A stretch of 64,000 bases of DNA from Deltaproteobacteria bacterium (GCA_026129095.1 JAHCIT010000010.1:70200-134199), one strand, 5' to 3'; shown: positions 52,295 to 61,539, counted from the first letter of the stretch. The notes: a model not told the origin generated them from the sequence alone. Program-made: numbers and translations.

Positions 52295-52615
52295 ATGACC
52301 GAATCCGAATATCTGATAGCCGTTGATGATTTCCTGCGACGCATCGAGGATGCCGTCGATGCGCTGGGCCGCGAGGATATCGAACTGTCGCCCGGCGACG
52401 GCAAGCTCTCCATTGATTTCGAGGACGGCAGCAAGCTGATCCTGAGCCGCCAGCGGGCCGTGCAGCAGATCTGGCTCGCCGAGCCCAGGGGCGGCTGGCA
52501 CTATTCGGCCGGAAGCGGAGGCCGCTGGCTGTGTGACAAGCGGGGGACGGATCTCGTGCGAGATCTGGAAACGCTTGTCGGTGCCAGGCTGGGTAAGCCG
52601 GTAAAGCTCGAATAG
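52295..52615 (+). CDS. cyaY: Frataxin-like iron donor protein CyaY
   Basis: 106 residues from ATG 52295, the usual CyaY length. The acidic first helix (SEYLIAVDDFLRRIEDAVDA), the strand KLSIDFEDGSKLILSRQ, and QQIWLAEPRGGWHY with the conserved Trp and Gly residues define frataxin. It binds iron on its acidic ridge and modulates Fe-S cluster assembly. It follows the TPR fusion gene by 36 bases; the link appears incidental. Confidence 0.85.
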   Translation: MTESEYLIAVDDFLRRIEDAVDALGREDIELSPGDGKLSIDFEDGSKLILSRQRAVQQIWLAEPRGGWHYSAGSGGRWLCDKRGTDLVRDLETLVGARLGKPVKLE

Positions 52616-52657
52616 GCCCGATTGTCCCCGCAGGGCAATCCCGCCTACACTTCCTCC

Positions 52658-52822
52658 ATGTTTCCCGTCGAGGAAAAAGTCCGCCAGCAGAAGCTCAAAT
52701 GGGCGCGGCTTGCCGCAGACCGGCTGGCCTGCGAATCGGTCTGCCGGTTCCTGCTGAACCTGAACCGCGGCGAAGCGTGCGAACGTGCCCGCTACCTGCA
52801 CGCCATCCCTGGCGGCAGGTAG
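52658..52822 (+). CDS. Small hypothetical protein
   Basis: 54 residues from ATG 52658 (a TTG at 52622 would add 12). Basic and helical (EEKVRQQKLKWARLAADRLA, CRFLLNLNRGEACERARYL), no signal or membrane segment. There is no clear ribosome site. It is kept because it fills the gap after cyaY with amphipathic helices; it may be a minor or spurious gene. Confidence 0.35.
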   Translation: MFPVEEKVRQQKLKWARLAADRLACESVCRFLLNLNRGEACERARYLHAIPGGR

Positions 52823-52836
52823 TTCTTTCCGTATCC

Positions 52837-53568
52837 CTACTTCAGGTTCGCAAATGGCCCGGTGGAGAGGAAACCGGAGACTTCCTCGGCGGCCCGGGCG
52901 TTGGCGATGTCTACCGGCGGTTTTCGAAGCCTGAGCTTGGTGGCGATGTAGGCGGCGGGGATCAGCTTCGACAGTTCTTTGGCCTTTTCCATCGCCTTCG
53001 GCATGAGGTCATCCGCCGAGGCCACGAGTTCCTGCGTCACTTCCCGGCGGTGGGTTTCCTTCGGGGGCATCACGCGGGCGTGCACCATCATGTCCATGTG
53101 GTAGCGGTGGGGGATCGTCTGTGCACAGGTGGCGACAACCCATGAAGGCAGCGGCAGGCCGATGGCCGTCTCGTTCAGGCCGTATTTATGCGCGTCGTTG
53201 TCCACGGCGATGCGGACATCGCCCATGAGATAGAGCACCATGCCGCCCGCGAGTGCGTGCCCGTTCGAGGCGCAGATCACCGGCGCCGGGAATAGAAATA
53301 CCCGCTGCATCAGCACGGGGAAGGCAGCAAGGGTTTTTGTCAGCTCATCCTTTTTCAGCATCGGCAGGGCCTTGAGGTCCAGCCCGCCGGAGAAGAATTT
53401 TTCCCGGCCGGTGATGATGAGGGCGGAGACCTTGTCGGCTTCGGCGCGATCCAGCGCCTTGCCGAGCTGGTCAAACAGCTCGCCCTGCATGGCATTGGCC
53501 TTGCCGTCATCGAGGCGGATGATGCCGATACGGCCGTCGAGGGAGTAGTGGACACGGTCAGTCGTCAT
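52837..53568 (-). CDS. Enoyl-CoA hydratase/isomerase (crotonase) family protein
   Basis: 243 residues from ATG 53568 with GAGG a few bases ahead. Crotonase motifs: oxyanion-hole segments SGGLDLKALP and SNGHALAGGMVLYLM, and NETAIGLPLP in place of the usual acid-bearing loop, with a Glu in NE-T. It probably hydrates or isomerises an enoyl-CoA. It lies about 100 bases downstream of a multifunctional-enzyme-type dehydrogenase, separated by a terminator; both suit fatty acyl-CoA metabolism. Confidence 0.88.
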   Translation of the reverse strand: MTTDRVHYSLDGRIGIIRLDDGKANAMQGELFDQLGKALDRAEADKVSALIITGREKFFSGGLDLKALPMLKKDELTKTLAAFPVLMQRVFLFPAPVICASNGHALAGGMVLYLMGDVRIAVDNDAHKYGLNETAIGLPLPSWVVATCAQTIPHRYHMDMMVHARVMPPKETHRREVTQELVASADDLMPKAMEKAKELSKLIPAAYIATKLRLRKPPVDIANARAAEEVSGFLSTGPFANLK

Positions 53569-53601
53569 GATTCGGGCCTCCGGTGGAGCTGGTGGCAGTG
53601 A

Positions 53602-53645
53602 CCTAAAACGGAACCCCGGTGCTCGATGCCGAGAACCGGGGTTCC
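53602..53645 (-). terminator. Rho-independent terminator after the acyl-CoA dehydrogenase-type SDR gene
   Basis: Perfect 11-bp stem (53610-53620 with 53635-53645), 14-base loop; leftward it is followed by GTTTTAGG. It separates the SDR gene from the crotonase gene. Confidence 0.75.
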
Positions 53646-53671
53646 AGTCAGGACCATCCCAGAAGCAGGGT

Positions 53672-54580
53672 CTACTTCTTGGACAGGTTGGCCATGACGG
53701 CCATGGTCGATTCCTGGATCGTCCGGCACATCTTGGCGTTGGTGAAGTCGGTGATCTTGGAGAAGTTCTCCTTGATCGCATCGTAGGTGATCGGCTCGGT
53801 GATCTTCAGTCCCAGGCCGGGGCTGCGGTACCAGGCGATCTTCGTGAAGAAGCCGCCACCGACCTCGAAGATGCCGCCGGTTTCCTTGCACTCTTCCGAG
53901 CACAGGTAGGCCACCAGCGGGGAGACGAACTCCGGCTTGAGGTTCTCCAGCATGGGAGGAGGCATGACGGTTTCGGTCAGGCGCGAGCGGGCGATCGGGG
54001 CGATCACATTCACGTTGATGTTGTTCTTCTTGCCTTCGTGGGCGAGCGTCTGCCCCAGACCCAACAGGCCCATCTTGGCTGCCGAGTAGTTGGCTTGGCC
54101 GAAGTTGCCGTAAATACCGGCGGCCGAGGCGGTCATGATGATACGGCCGTAGTTCTGGTCCTTCAGGCGGGGCCAGGCGGCCTTGGTGACGTAGTACGCG
54201 CCCGTCAGGTGCACGCCGATGATGGCCAGCCAGTCGTCGTCGGTCATCTTGCCGAACGAGACGTCGCGCAGGAAGCCTGCGTTGTTGATGACGATATCGA
54301 CCTTGCCGAAGGCATCGACGGCGCTTTTCACGACCGCTTCGCCGCCCTCATGGGTGGAGATGGTGTCGTAGTTCGCAACGGCCTCGCCGCCCTTGGCCTT
54401 GATCTCGTCGACAACCTTCTGGGCCGAGGTCTTGTCGGCACCTTCGCCCTTCAGCGAGCCGCCGAGGTCATTCACGACGACCTTGGCGCCCAGCGACGAG
54501 AGCGTGAGCGAGTGGGAGCGGCCCAGCGCACCGCCGCCTCCGGTGACAATGGCTACCCTGCCTTCAAGTGGCTTACCCAT
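53672..54580 (-). CDS. Short-chain dehydrogenase of the multifunctional-enzyme-2 (3-hydroxyacyl-CoA) type
   Basis: 302 residues. The N-terminal pattern LEGRVAIVTGGGGALGRSHS, VVVNDLGGSLKGEG, INNAGFLRDVSFGKM and catalytic ANYSAAKMGLLGL are those of the dehydrogenase half of peroxisomal MFE-2-like enzymes, which oxidise 3-hydroxyacyl-CoA. The C-terminal 70 residues have the MFE-2-like tail (GGGFFTKIAWYRS, ITYDAIKENFSKITDF). The nearby crotonase supports beta-oxidation-like use. Confidence 0.9.
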   Translation of the reverse strand: MGKPLEGRVAIVTGGGGALGRSHSLTLSSLGAKVVVNDLGGSLKGEGADKTSAQKVVDEIKAKGGEAVANYDTISTHEGGEAVVKSAVDAFGKVDIVINNAGFLRDVSFGKMTDDDWLAIIGVHLTGAYYVTKAAWPRLKDQNYGRIIMTASAAGIYGNFGQANYSAAKMGLLGLGQTLAHEGKKNNINVNVIAPIARSRLTETVMPPPMLENLKPEFVSPLVAYLCSEECKETGGIFEVGGGFFTKIAWYRSPGLGLKITEPITYDAIKENFSKITDFTNAKMCRTIQESTMAVMANLSKK

Positions 54581-54715
54581 GAGCGAGATTCTCCTTGGCT
54601 TTCCGTGGGATATGGACCCTGCCTGGCCTCCGGCCCCTGCCGGTTGACTGGCGAGTCAAACTAGCGCCCGTTTCTAATGAAGGGGGCGGGGCATGTCAAC
54701 CGGATTTTTTGAGGC

Positions 54716-55351
54716 CTAGAACTCCCATCCCGCACCCCGGTGGCGGCCGACGGTCTTTCCCGTTTCGTCCACCAGGTCCACATGGAGGAGCCCCTTCTGC
54801 CCCTTGAGGCGGGGGTAGGCTTTCTCCAGTTCGGCCCGGAGTTCATCCACCACGGGGGTGAAGGGGACCGACTGGGTGCTGGTACCCCGGACCGGCTGTA
54901 TCCGGGCAGCAAAGCCGCCGCCCGTGGTCTCCTCCAGCGAGACGAGCACCCAGGGTTTGCCTTCGATAGCCGCCCGGCGGAGGATATGAAGCTGGGTGTT
55001 CAGGAGCAGTGAACTGCCGGTCGCGGCTGCCGTGGGCGAAAGGGCACCGGGTGCCGGTGCCACGGCCGGTTCGGTGGAGAGGGACGCGCCTTCGGGCAAC
55101 GGCTCCGTGACGGGTTCGGCGGACTCGGCTACTTCGCTGCCGGCCGTACCGTCCGTGGCTGCATCGGCTGGTGCATCCTTTTTATTGCCGGTGACGACAT
55201 TCTTGGCCTTCTCCACCAGCTTTTCGGTATCAACCCGCCCGGCAATGGGCTCCTTGGACCCTCCCGGTTTCCCCTGCCATGAAGTCTGGCTGCCGCAGGC
55301 GGCGAGCATCAGGAGCATTAGTGGCAGGGCCATATGCTTAAACCGGTTCAT
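54716..55351 (-). CDS. Lipoprotein of unknown function
   Basis: 211 residues. Lipoprotein signal (HMALPLMLLMLAACGSQ, lipobox LAAC). A long low-complexity Ala/Pro/Glu-rich linker (to about residue 115) is followed by a small compact region (LLLNTQLHILRRAAIEGKPW, VVDELRAELEKAYPRLKG, LLHVDLVDETG). No family recognised. Its start overlaps the stop of the upstream gene (ATGA), so it ends the leftward argH-lysA-dap run. Confidence 0.7.
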   Translation of the reverse strand: MNRFKHMALPLMLLMLAACGSQTSWQGKPGGSKEPIAGRVDTEKLVEKAKNVVTGNKKDAPADAATDGTAGSEVAESAEPVTEPLPEGASLSTEPAVAPAPGALSPTAAATGSSLLLNTQLHILRRAAIEGKPWVLVSLEETTGGGFAARIQPVRGTSTQSVPFTPVVDELRAELEKAYPRLKGQKGLLHVDLVDETGKTVGRHRGAGWEF

Positions 55352-56073
55352 GGGGACAACCTCCAGTTCGTGCCGTACAGAAAGCCGCTTACCTCGGGCT
55401 TGATGGCGGGCCAGTTATTCGCTTCGAGATAGCCTTCCGTGAACCGGGAGCCGAAGCCAAAAGCCATGAAAACGTCCCGGCGTTCACCTGAAACCGGATA
55501 ACTGACCCGGAGCAGTCCGTCGAGTGCCAGTTCATGGTGTGGCAGCAGCGTATAGGTTTTGGGGACAAGAAACCGTTTCGAGGCGAAACCGGCTCCCAGC
55601 TTTTCCAGGGACTTGCGGACGGGGCGGACGTGGTTTTCCGGGCCGATCCAGGACCGGGTTCTGACGCTGAACTCGTACCAGTCGGTGCGGAATAGTGGGG
55701 AGGTCTGGTAATCGATCTGCCGCCAGCCTTCCGGTATCCGGTCACCGTCGAAAGCCACCGTTTCCTTCCGGCCGAAGGCCGTGCTCAGGCAATCCAGTTC
55801 GCTGACGAGAAACTCCTGGAGGAACCGGGTGGACGGCGGGGCCGGTTCACTGCCGGGAAGCCTGCCTGCGGCCAGTACCACAACGGCATGATAGACCGGC
55901 AGGCGGGGATCGAAACAACCGCTTATACCGTCCGCCCCGGCGGCGGGCCAGATCACGGCATGACCGGTGTGAGGCTCGGTGGCGGGTTCCGGGTGCCATG
56001 ACTTGCCGCGGGACGGGATGTCGAACGGCAGCGCGGCCGGTTTGGAGTTCCGGAAGAAGTCGAAGAGTCCCAT
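55348..56073 (-). CDS. Hypothetical protein after dapB
   Basis: 241 residues from ATG 56073. No signal or membrane helix; it opens GLFDFFRNSKPAALPFDIP, and later shows strands and aromatic motifs (DWYEFSVRTRSWIGPENHVR, VFMAFGFGSRFTEGYLEAN). I do not recognise a family. It starts 34 bases after the dapB stop and is coupled (ATGA) to the lipoprotein gene, so it is probably co-transcribed with the lysine cluster but need not serve it. Confidence 0.7.
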   Translation of the reverse strand: MGLFDFFRNSKPAALPFDIPSRGKSWHPEPATEPHTGHAVIWPAAGADGISGCFDPRLPVYHAVVVLAAGRLPGSEPAPPSTRFLQEFLVSELDCLSTAFGRKETVAFDGDRIPEGWRQIDYQTSPLFRTDWYEFSVRTRSWIGPENHVRPVRKSLEKLGAGFASKRFLVPKTYTLLPHHELALDGLLRVSYPVSGERRDVFMAFGFGSRFTEGYLEANNWPAIKPEVSGFLYGTNWRLSP

Positions 56074-56107
56074 TTTCGGAAGTAAACCGGTGCTTCCGGG
56101 GACCGGG

Positions 56108-56920
56108 TTACCGGAGTCCCAGCACGTCGTGCATGGAGTACAGGCCGGTCTTTTTGCCCACGATCCAGCGGGCAGCCCTGACAGCGCCGGTGGCGAAGTT
56201 GTCCCGGCTTGTGGCCCGGTGGGTGATTTCGATTCGCTCGCCCATACCTGCGAAAAAGACCGTGTGGTCGCCCACGACGTCACCGCCACGGAGCGTCTGG
56301 ACGCCGATTTCGCGCCTGGTGCGTACGCCGGTGTCGCCCTGCCGGGCATAAACAAGGTCTTTGGCCATGTTGCGGCCGGTGGCCGCGCACAGCACCTCGG
56401 CGAGCTTAAGCGCCGTTCCGCTCGGTGCGTCCTTCTTCTGGTTGTGGTGCATCTCGACCACTTCGATGTCGTAGTCTTCGTCAAGCAGCCGGGCACCCTG
56501 CTCCAGCAGTTTCAGCATCACGTTCACGCCGACCGAAAAGTTTGGCGACATGACGATGGGAATTTTTCCAGATGCGGCCTTGATCTTCTTCAGGCCGTCC
56601 GCACTGAAGCCGGTAGTGCCCAGGACAAGAGCCACCCGGCGCCTCGCCAGTTCGGGGAGCAGGGCGAGCGAAGCCCCCGGCAGGGTGAAGTCGATCATGA
56701 CCTGCGCGCTTTTCAGGGCGACGGCAGGGTCGTCCGTGAGCCGGACGCCCAGTTGCGCCTTGCCGATGAGCGTGCCGGCGTCTTCACCCAGGCGCGGCGA
56801 GGACCGGTGCTCCAGCGCGCCGGCGATACTGAACGACTTTGGATCGGCTGCGAGCAGCGCGAGGTTGCGCTGCCCCATGCGTCCGGCAGCACCGGCCACG
56901 GCCACGCGGATCTTCGGCAT
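56108..56920 (-). CDS. dapB: 4-hydroxy-tetrahydrodipicolinate reductase
   Basis: 270 residues. The Rossmann start is IRVAVAGAAGRMGQRNL; family motifs are VLGTTGFSADGLKKI, SPNFSVGVNVMLKLL and the diagnostic EMHHNQKKDAPSGTALKLAE with the catalytic His and substrate Lys. It reduces the DapA product with NAD(P)H. It begins one base after the dapA stop in the argH-lysA-dapF-dapA-dapB run. Confidence 0.96.
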   Translation of the reverse strand: MPKIRVAVAGAAGRMGQRNLALLAADPKSFSIAGALEHRSSPRLGEDAGTLIGKAQLGVRLTDDPAVALKSAQVMIDFTLPGASLALLPELARRRVALVLGTTGFSADGLKKIKAASGKIPIVMSPNFSVGVNVMLKLLEQGARLLDEDYDIEVVEMHHNQKKDAPSGTALKLAEVLCAATGRNMAKDLVYARQGDTGVRTRREIGVQTLRGGDVVGDHTVFFAGMGERIEITHRATSRDNFATGAVRAARWIVGKKTGLYSMHDVLGLR

Positions 56921-56921
56921 C

Positions 56922-57824
56922 TTATTTGCCGCCTTTCGTTCCGAGCTTGCCCAGCTTCTTCAGTTCGGTTTTCAGCAGGTCACGGGTCGCCTTCGACGCT
57001 GGATACAGCGGGAGCCGGAGGTCCCCCGAATCGAGTCCCATCAGTTCCATGGCGGCCTTGACGGCGATGGGGTTCGTCTCGGCAAAGAGGGCCTTCGTCA
57101 GGGGGTAGATCCGGTGGTGGAGCTTGCGGGCCTGTTCGTATTTGCCCGCGAGTGCGAACTTGCACAGCTGGCTGTATTCGGCCGGAAGCACGTTCGACGA
57201 AGCGCAGATGACGCCCGTGGCGCCAAGCGACATCATCGGCAGCGTGAGCGAATCGTCCCCGGCGAGCACGGCGAACCGGCTGCCGGTGAGTGCCGTGAGC
57301 TCCGAGATATAGTCCAGCGAGCCGGAAGCGTCTTTCAGGCCCGCGATGTTCTTCACGTCGGCCAGTTTGGCCAGCGTCTGCGGCTGGATATTGATTCCCG
57401 TGCGGCCCGGGATGTTGTAGACGACGAGCGGAATCTTCACCGCCCGTGCGATGGCCCGGTAGTGCTCGACGAGACCCGCCTGGGTCGGCTTGTTGTAATA
57501 GGGCGCGATGAGCAGCGCGCAGTCGGCCCCGGCATTGGCGGCCTTGCGCGTGAGGCGGATTGCTTCCTCGGTACTGTTTGACCCTGTGCCGGCCATGACG
57601 GGTACCCGCCCCCGTGCGAACCGGATGGTCAGTTCGATCACCCGGTCGTGCTCCTCGTGGGTGAGCGTGGCGCTTTCTCCCGTGGTGCCGCAGGGTACGA
57701 GGCCAGAGACGCCGGCCCTGATCTGCCGCTCGATCTGCTGGGCAAAGCGTTTTTCGTCGATACGCCCGTCACGAAACGGAGTCACGATCGCGGCAAAGTT
57801 TCCCTCTAGTTTCAGGCGGGCCAT
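56922..57824 (-). CDS. dapA: 4-hydroxy-tetrahydrodipicolinate synthase
   Basis: 300 residues from ATG 57824, 11 bases past a GGGGAG site; a GTG at 57836 that overlaps the dapF stop (GTGA) is an alternative. TIM-barrel motifs: AAIVTPFRDGRID, PCGTTGESATLTHEEH, VVYNIPGRTG with the catalytic Tyr, and NIAGLKDASG with the Schiff-base Lys. It condenses pyruvate with aspartate semialdehyde, the first committed step of lysine and diaminopimelate synthesis. Confidence 0.96.
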   Translation of the reverse strand: MARLKLEGNFAAIVTPFRDGRIDEKRFAQQIERQIRAGVSGLVPCGTTGESATLTHEEHDRVIELTIRFARGRVPVMAGTGSNSTEEAIRLTRKAANAGADCALLIAPYYNKPTQAGLVEHYRAIARAVKIPLVVYNIPGRTGINIQPQTLAKLADVKNIAGLKDASGSLDYISELTALTGSRFAVLAGDDSLTLPMMSLGATGVICASSNVLPAEYSQLCKFALAGKYEQARKLHHRIYPLTKALFAETNPIAVKAAMELMGLDSGDLRLPLYPASKATRDLLKTELKKLGKLGTKGGK

Positions 57825-57832
57825 CGGTTTGG

Positions 57833-58684
57833 TCACTCCCCGTCGGGCAGTTCCAGGCTGCCCTCGAATACCGTTGTTGCCGGACCGGTCATGAACACCC
57901 GGTTCGAGCTCTCGTCCCAGCGGATCCTGAGATCACCGCCCGGAAGTTTTACTGTCACATTCCTGCCCGTGCGGCCGGTCCATGCGGCAGCAACCGCCGT
58001 GGCGCAGGCGCCGGTCCCGCAGGCGAGGGTTTCGCCCGCGCCGCGTTCCCAGACGCGGAGGCGGATCGTGCCTTTGTCCACGATCTCGGCGAATTCGGCA
58101 TTGATTCGCCTGGGGAAAAGCGGGTCATGCTCGATCTTCGGTCCCAGCGTTGTGACTGGCGCCGCTTCCACCGATTGAACGAAGCTCACGCAGTGGGGAT
58201 TCCCCATTGAGACGCAGGTGACGGTCCGTGGTTCGCCGGCAATGGTGAGCGTCCGGTCGCGGATCTCGCCATCCACGTTGACCGGGATCCTGCGGCCGTC
58301 GAGGACCGGTTCTCCCATGTCCACTTCCACCAGTCCGTCCGCGATGCGGGGGCGGATGATGCCGGCCGGAGTTTCCACGTTCAGGACCGGCTTGTCCATG
58401 ATCTTCCGGTCGCGGACGTAAAGGGCAAAACAGCGGATTCCGTTTCCGCACATCTCCACGATGGACCCGTCCTGGTTGATGATCTCCATGCGGAGGTCGG
58501 CATCCTTCGATTCCGGTTTCCGGACGATAATCATCTGGTCAAATCCGACACCGAAGTGGCGGTCGCCGATCCGCGAGGCGTTCCGGCGAAGCGCCTTGAG
58601 GCGGGCCTCGCTGAAATCCCGGGCATCGACCATCACGAAGTCGTTGCCGGTGCCGTGCATCTTGGTGAAGGGGAGCGTGGGCAT
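57833..58684 (-). CDS. dapF: Diaminopimelate epimerase
   Basis: 283 residues. Both catalytic cysteines are present: EMCGNGIRC near 80 and LACGTGACAT near 220; KMHGTGNDFVMVD starts the family fold. It interconverts LL- and meso-diaminopimelate for peptidoglycan and lysine. A 66-base gap with a hairpin separates it from lysA upstream. Length is a little above the common 275. Confidence 0.96.
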   Translation of the reverse strand: MPTLPFTKMHGTGNDFVMVDARDFSEARLKALRRNASRIGDRHFGVGFDQMIIVRKPESKDADLRMEIINQDGSIVEMCGNGIRCFALYVRDRKIMDKPVLNVETPAGIIRPRIADGLVEVDMGEPVLDGRRIPVNVDGEIRDRTLTIAGEPRTVTCVSMGNPHCVSFVQSVEAAPVTTLGPKIEHDPLFPRRINAEFAEIVDKGTIRLRVWERGAGETLACGTGACATAVAAAWTGRTGRNVTVKLPGGDLRIRWDESSNRVFMTGPATTVFEGSLELPDGE

Positions 58685-58725
58685 GGCCGCTGGCTATTGT
58701 GTAATGGCCCGGATGGGGCCGGGGC

Positions 58726-58750
58726 AAATGGGCCGCCGGGGGGCCCATTT
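58726..58750 (-). terminator. Hairpin between lysA and dapF
   Basis: Perfect 9-bp stem AAATGGGCC/GGCCCATTT with 7-base loop directly after the lysA stop. Leftward the stem's own TTT ends it without a long T-run, so it may only partly terminate and thereby lower dapFAB expression. Confidence 0.5.
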
Positions 58751-60010
58751 TCAGAACATCGAGATCGATTCGCCCCGGATCATGTCCTCAAGGGTTTCCC
58801 GCTTCCGGACGGTAATGAACTTCTCGCCACTGACCATCACTTCGGCCGGCCGTGCCCGGGTGTTGTAGTTGGAGGCCATCGTGAAGCCATAGGCCCCGGC
58901 GTCAAGGATCGCCACCAGGTCGCCCGGAGCGACCTTCGGGAACTTCCGGTCATGGGCGAAGCAGTCTCCGCTCTCGCAGACGGGGCCGACGATATCGACG
59001 GCTTTCTTCTCCGGCTTCGATTCCTTCACGGGAATGATCTCGTGCCAGGCCTCGTAGAGGCTCGGCCGGATGAGGTCGTTCATGGCGGCATCGAGAATGA
59101 CGAAATCCTTGGCTTCGCCGTGCTTGTTGTAGATCACCTGGGTGATGAGCGCACCGGCCTTGCCGACGATCCGGCGGCCGGGCTCAAGCACCAGCGTGCA
59201 GCCGATGTCTTTCAGGACATCCAGGATGGCGGCAGCGTATTCCTCAATCGAGGGCGGCTTTTCGTCCTTGTACTGGATGCCAAGGCCGCCGCCTATGTCC
59301 AGATGGGTGATCTCGATGTTCCGGGAACGGAGTTCCTCCACCACGCCGCGGATGCGCTTCATGGCGTCAACGAACGGCTGGGTGTCGGTAAGCTGGGAAC
59401 CGATATGGCAGTCGACGCCTACCACCTTCAGCCCTTTCATCCTCGCCGCCTCGCCGTAGAGCCGGAGCGCCTCCTGCACCGGGATGCCGAACTTGGCCTT
59501 CTTCATGCCGGTGGAAATGTAGGGATGGGTCTTGGGGTCAACGTCGGGGTTTACCCGGAGCGCGACGGGAGCCTTCAGATGGAGCCGTTCGGCGATCTCG
59601 TTGATCTTCTCGAGTTCCTCGGCCGACTCCACGTTCAGCATCAGGATGCCGGTCTTGATCGCGTATTCGATCTCGGAGGCCTTCTTTCCGACGCCCGAAT
59701 AGACCACCTTCTTGGGGTCCACGCCCGCCTTGAGACCACGGTAGAGCTCGCCGCTGGAAACGATATCCAGACCGCCGCCATTCTGGATGACCGTGTTCAG
59801 AACTGACAGGTTCGAGTTTGCCTTGGTGCTGAACGCGATCAGGTGCGGGACGTCCTTGAACGCCTTCTGGAACGCCTTGACGTTATCGGCGATGGTGTTC
59901 TTGCTGTAGACGTAGAACGGCGTATCCACCGTTTCCGCGATCTTGGCCAGGAGAACCTGCTCGCAGTACAGCTCGGAGTTCTTGTAGGTGAACGGGGTCG
60001 GGGAGCTCAT
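58751..60010 (-). CDS. lysA: Diaminopimelate decarboxylase
   Basis: 419 residues. PLP-binding Lys lies in IAFSTKANSN; further family motifs are DIVSSGELYRGLKAGV, GVDCHIGSQLTDTQPF, DIGGGLGIQYK, EPGRRIVGKAG and VGPVCESGDCF, the last holding the active-site Cys. It decarboxylates meso-diaminopimelate to lysine. It follows argH by 86 bases and precedes dapF, dapA, dapB, giving a nearly complete lysine branch. Confidence 0.96.
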   Translation of the reverse strand: MSSPTPFTYKNSELYCEQVLLAKIAETVDTPFYVYSKNTIADNVKAFQKAFKDVPHLIAFSTKANSNLSVLNTVIQNGGGLDIVSSGELYRGLKAGVDPKKVVYSGVGKKASEIEYAIKTGILMLNVESAEELEKINEIAERLHLKAPVALRVNPDVDPKTHPYISTGMKKAKFGIPVQEALRLYGEAARMKGLKVVGVDCHIGSQLTDTQPFVDAMKRIRGVVEELRSRNIEITHLDIGGGLGIQYKDEKPPSIEEYAAAILDVLKDIGCTLVLEPGRRIVGKAGALITQVIYNKHGEAKDFVILDAAMNDLIRPSLYEAWHEIIPVKESKPEKKAVDIVGPVCESGDCFAHDRKFPKVAPGDLVAILDAGAYGFTMASNYNTRARPAEVMVSGEKFITVRKRETLEDMIRGESISMF

Positions 60011-60096
60011 CGGCGGGACTTGTCCTTATTCCGGCGCACGTTCCGGTTCACGGACCGGCCGGGGCGCGCTCTCATTACAGAACGGATGCCGGGATT

Positions 60097-61539
60097 TCAA
60101 CGTGTTCTTTTTTGGGCCGGTTCCGGCAGCAGTTTCTGCCACCGTGCCAGTTCCTTGCGGACCTCGCGGCGGGCGGTGCCGCCCGTGACGGCCCGTGCAT
60201 CCACGGCGTCGAGCGGCGAGAGCTCGCCGAGCATCCACTTGCGGATTTTCGATCCCGCCTTCCTGAGCGCCGCATCGTCGAGTCCGGTGAACGACCTTCC
60301 CGACTTTTCGCAGAAGGCGACAAGTTTTCCCACCTCCTCGTGCGCCTCGCGGAAGGGCATTCCCTCGCCCACCAGTATGTCGGCGAGATCAGTGGCGAGC
60401 AGCAGGGGGTCGCTCACGGCGGCCCGCATGGCTTGTGCGTTGAACCGGGCCGTTCGGATCATCCGGGCGGCAAGCGTGAGCCCCGCGGTCCAGGTTTCGG
60501 CCGCATCGAACAGGGGCTCTTTGTCCTCCTGGAGATCACGGTTGTAGGTGAGCGGGAGCCCCTTCACGGCCATCGACAGGGCAGCAAGTGAACCGAACAC
60601 CCGGCCCGATTTTCCACGCATCAGTTCGGCCACGTCGGGGTTCCGCTTCTGCGGCATTAGGGACGATCCGCTCGTGTAGGGTTCGGCGAGCCGTACAAAA
60701 CCGAACTCGGCCGACGACCAGAGGACCAGCTCCTCGGCGAGCCGTGACAGATGCAGCGCCGACAGGTTCGCCACGGAGAGGAACTCGACGATGGGGTCGC
60801 GGTCGGCGACCGCGTCCATCGAGTTGCGTGTGACACCGTCAAAACCCAGCTCTTTTGCCACGCCCTCGCGGTCCAGGGCATAGGGCGATCCGGCGATGGC
60901 GCCGGAGCCGAGCGGCAGCAGGTTGACCCGCTTCCGGGCGTCGAGGAGCCGCTCCCGGTCCCGCCAGAACATCGCGGCGTAGGCAAGAAGATGATGGGCG
61001 AGGCTTACCGGCTGGGCCCGCTGGAGGTGTGTGTAGCCGGGGAGCACGGTGTCCACCTGCCCGGCGGCGGTTTTCACGAAGGCTGCCACGAGGTCTTTGA
61101 GGAGCTCCACCGTGTGGTCAATCCGGTCCCTCAGGTACAGGCGCACGTCAACGGCCACCTGGTCATTGCGTGACCGGGCCGTGTGGAGCCGCCCGCCGGC
61201 CACGCCGATCCGGCGGGTCAGTTCCTTCTCGATGTTCATGTGAACATCTTCGGCGTCCGGATCCCAGCGGAACCGTCCGGCCGCGATATCCCGCCCGATG
61301 GCCTCAAGGCCTGCGACGATCTTTCTCGCGTCGGCGGGAGGGATAATCTTCTGGCGGCCAAGCATCCGGGCGTGGGAGATGGAGCCACGGACATCATAGG
61401 GGGCCAGTTTTGAATCGAAATGGACCGAGGCCATGTATGCCTCGGCCTCCGGATCGCGGCCTTCGCTGAACCGTCCGCCCCAGAGCCGGACCGGCTTCGC
61501 GCCTTTGGCCTTTCGTTTCTGGCGGCTGCCGCGCTTCAT
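60097..61539 (-). CDS. argH: Argininosuccinate lyase
   Basis: 480 residues with an N-terminal basic extension of about 15 (KRGSRQKRKAKGAK) before the usual RLWGGRFSEG start. Fumarase-superfamily signature SSLMPQKRNPD, plus HTARSRNDQVAVDVRLYLRD and GYTHLQRAQPVSLAHHLLAY. It splits argininosuccinate to arginine and fumarate. It heads the leftward amino-acid run; the arg-lys pairing is common in deltaproteobacteria and other bacteria. Confidence 0.96.
   Translation of the reverse strand: MKRGSRQKRKAKGAKPVRLWGGRFSEGRDPEAEAYMASVHFDSKLAPYDVRGSISHARMLGRQKIIPPADARKIVAGLEAIGRDIAAGRFRWDPDAEDVHMNIEKELTRRIGVAGGRLHTARSRNDQVAVDVRLYLRDRIDHTVELLKDLVAAFVKTAAGQVDTVLPGYTHLQRAQPVSLAHHLLAYAAMFWRDRERLLDARKRVNLLPLGSGAIAGSPYALDREGVAKELGFDGVTRNSMDAVADRDPIVEFLSVANLSALHLSRLAEELVLWSSAEFGFVRLAEPYTSGSSLMPQKRNPDVAELMRGKSGRVFGSLAALSMAVKGLPLTYNRDLQEDKEPLFDAAETWTAGLTLAARMIRTARFNAQAMRAAVSDPLLLATDLADILVGEGMPFREAHEEVGKLVAFCEKSGRSFTGLDDAALRKAGSKIRKWMLGELSPLDAVDARAVTGGTARREVRKELARWQKLLPEPAQKRTR

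Noticed and set aside
58556-59806. 416-codon rightward open frame opposite lysA and dapF
   Set aside because: Antisense shadow of lysA, whose motifs are complete.
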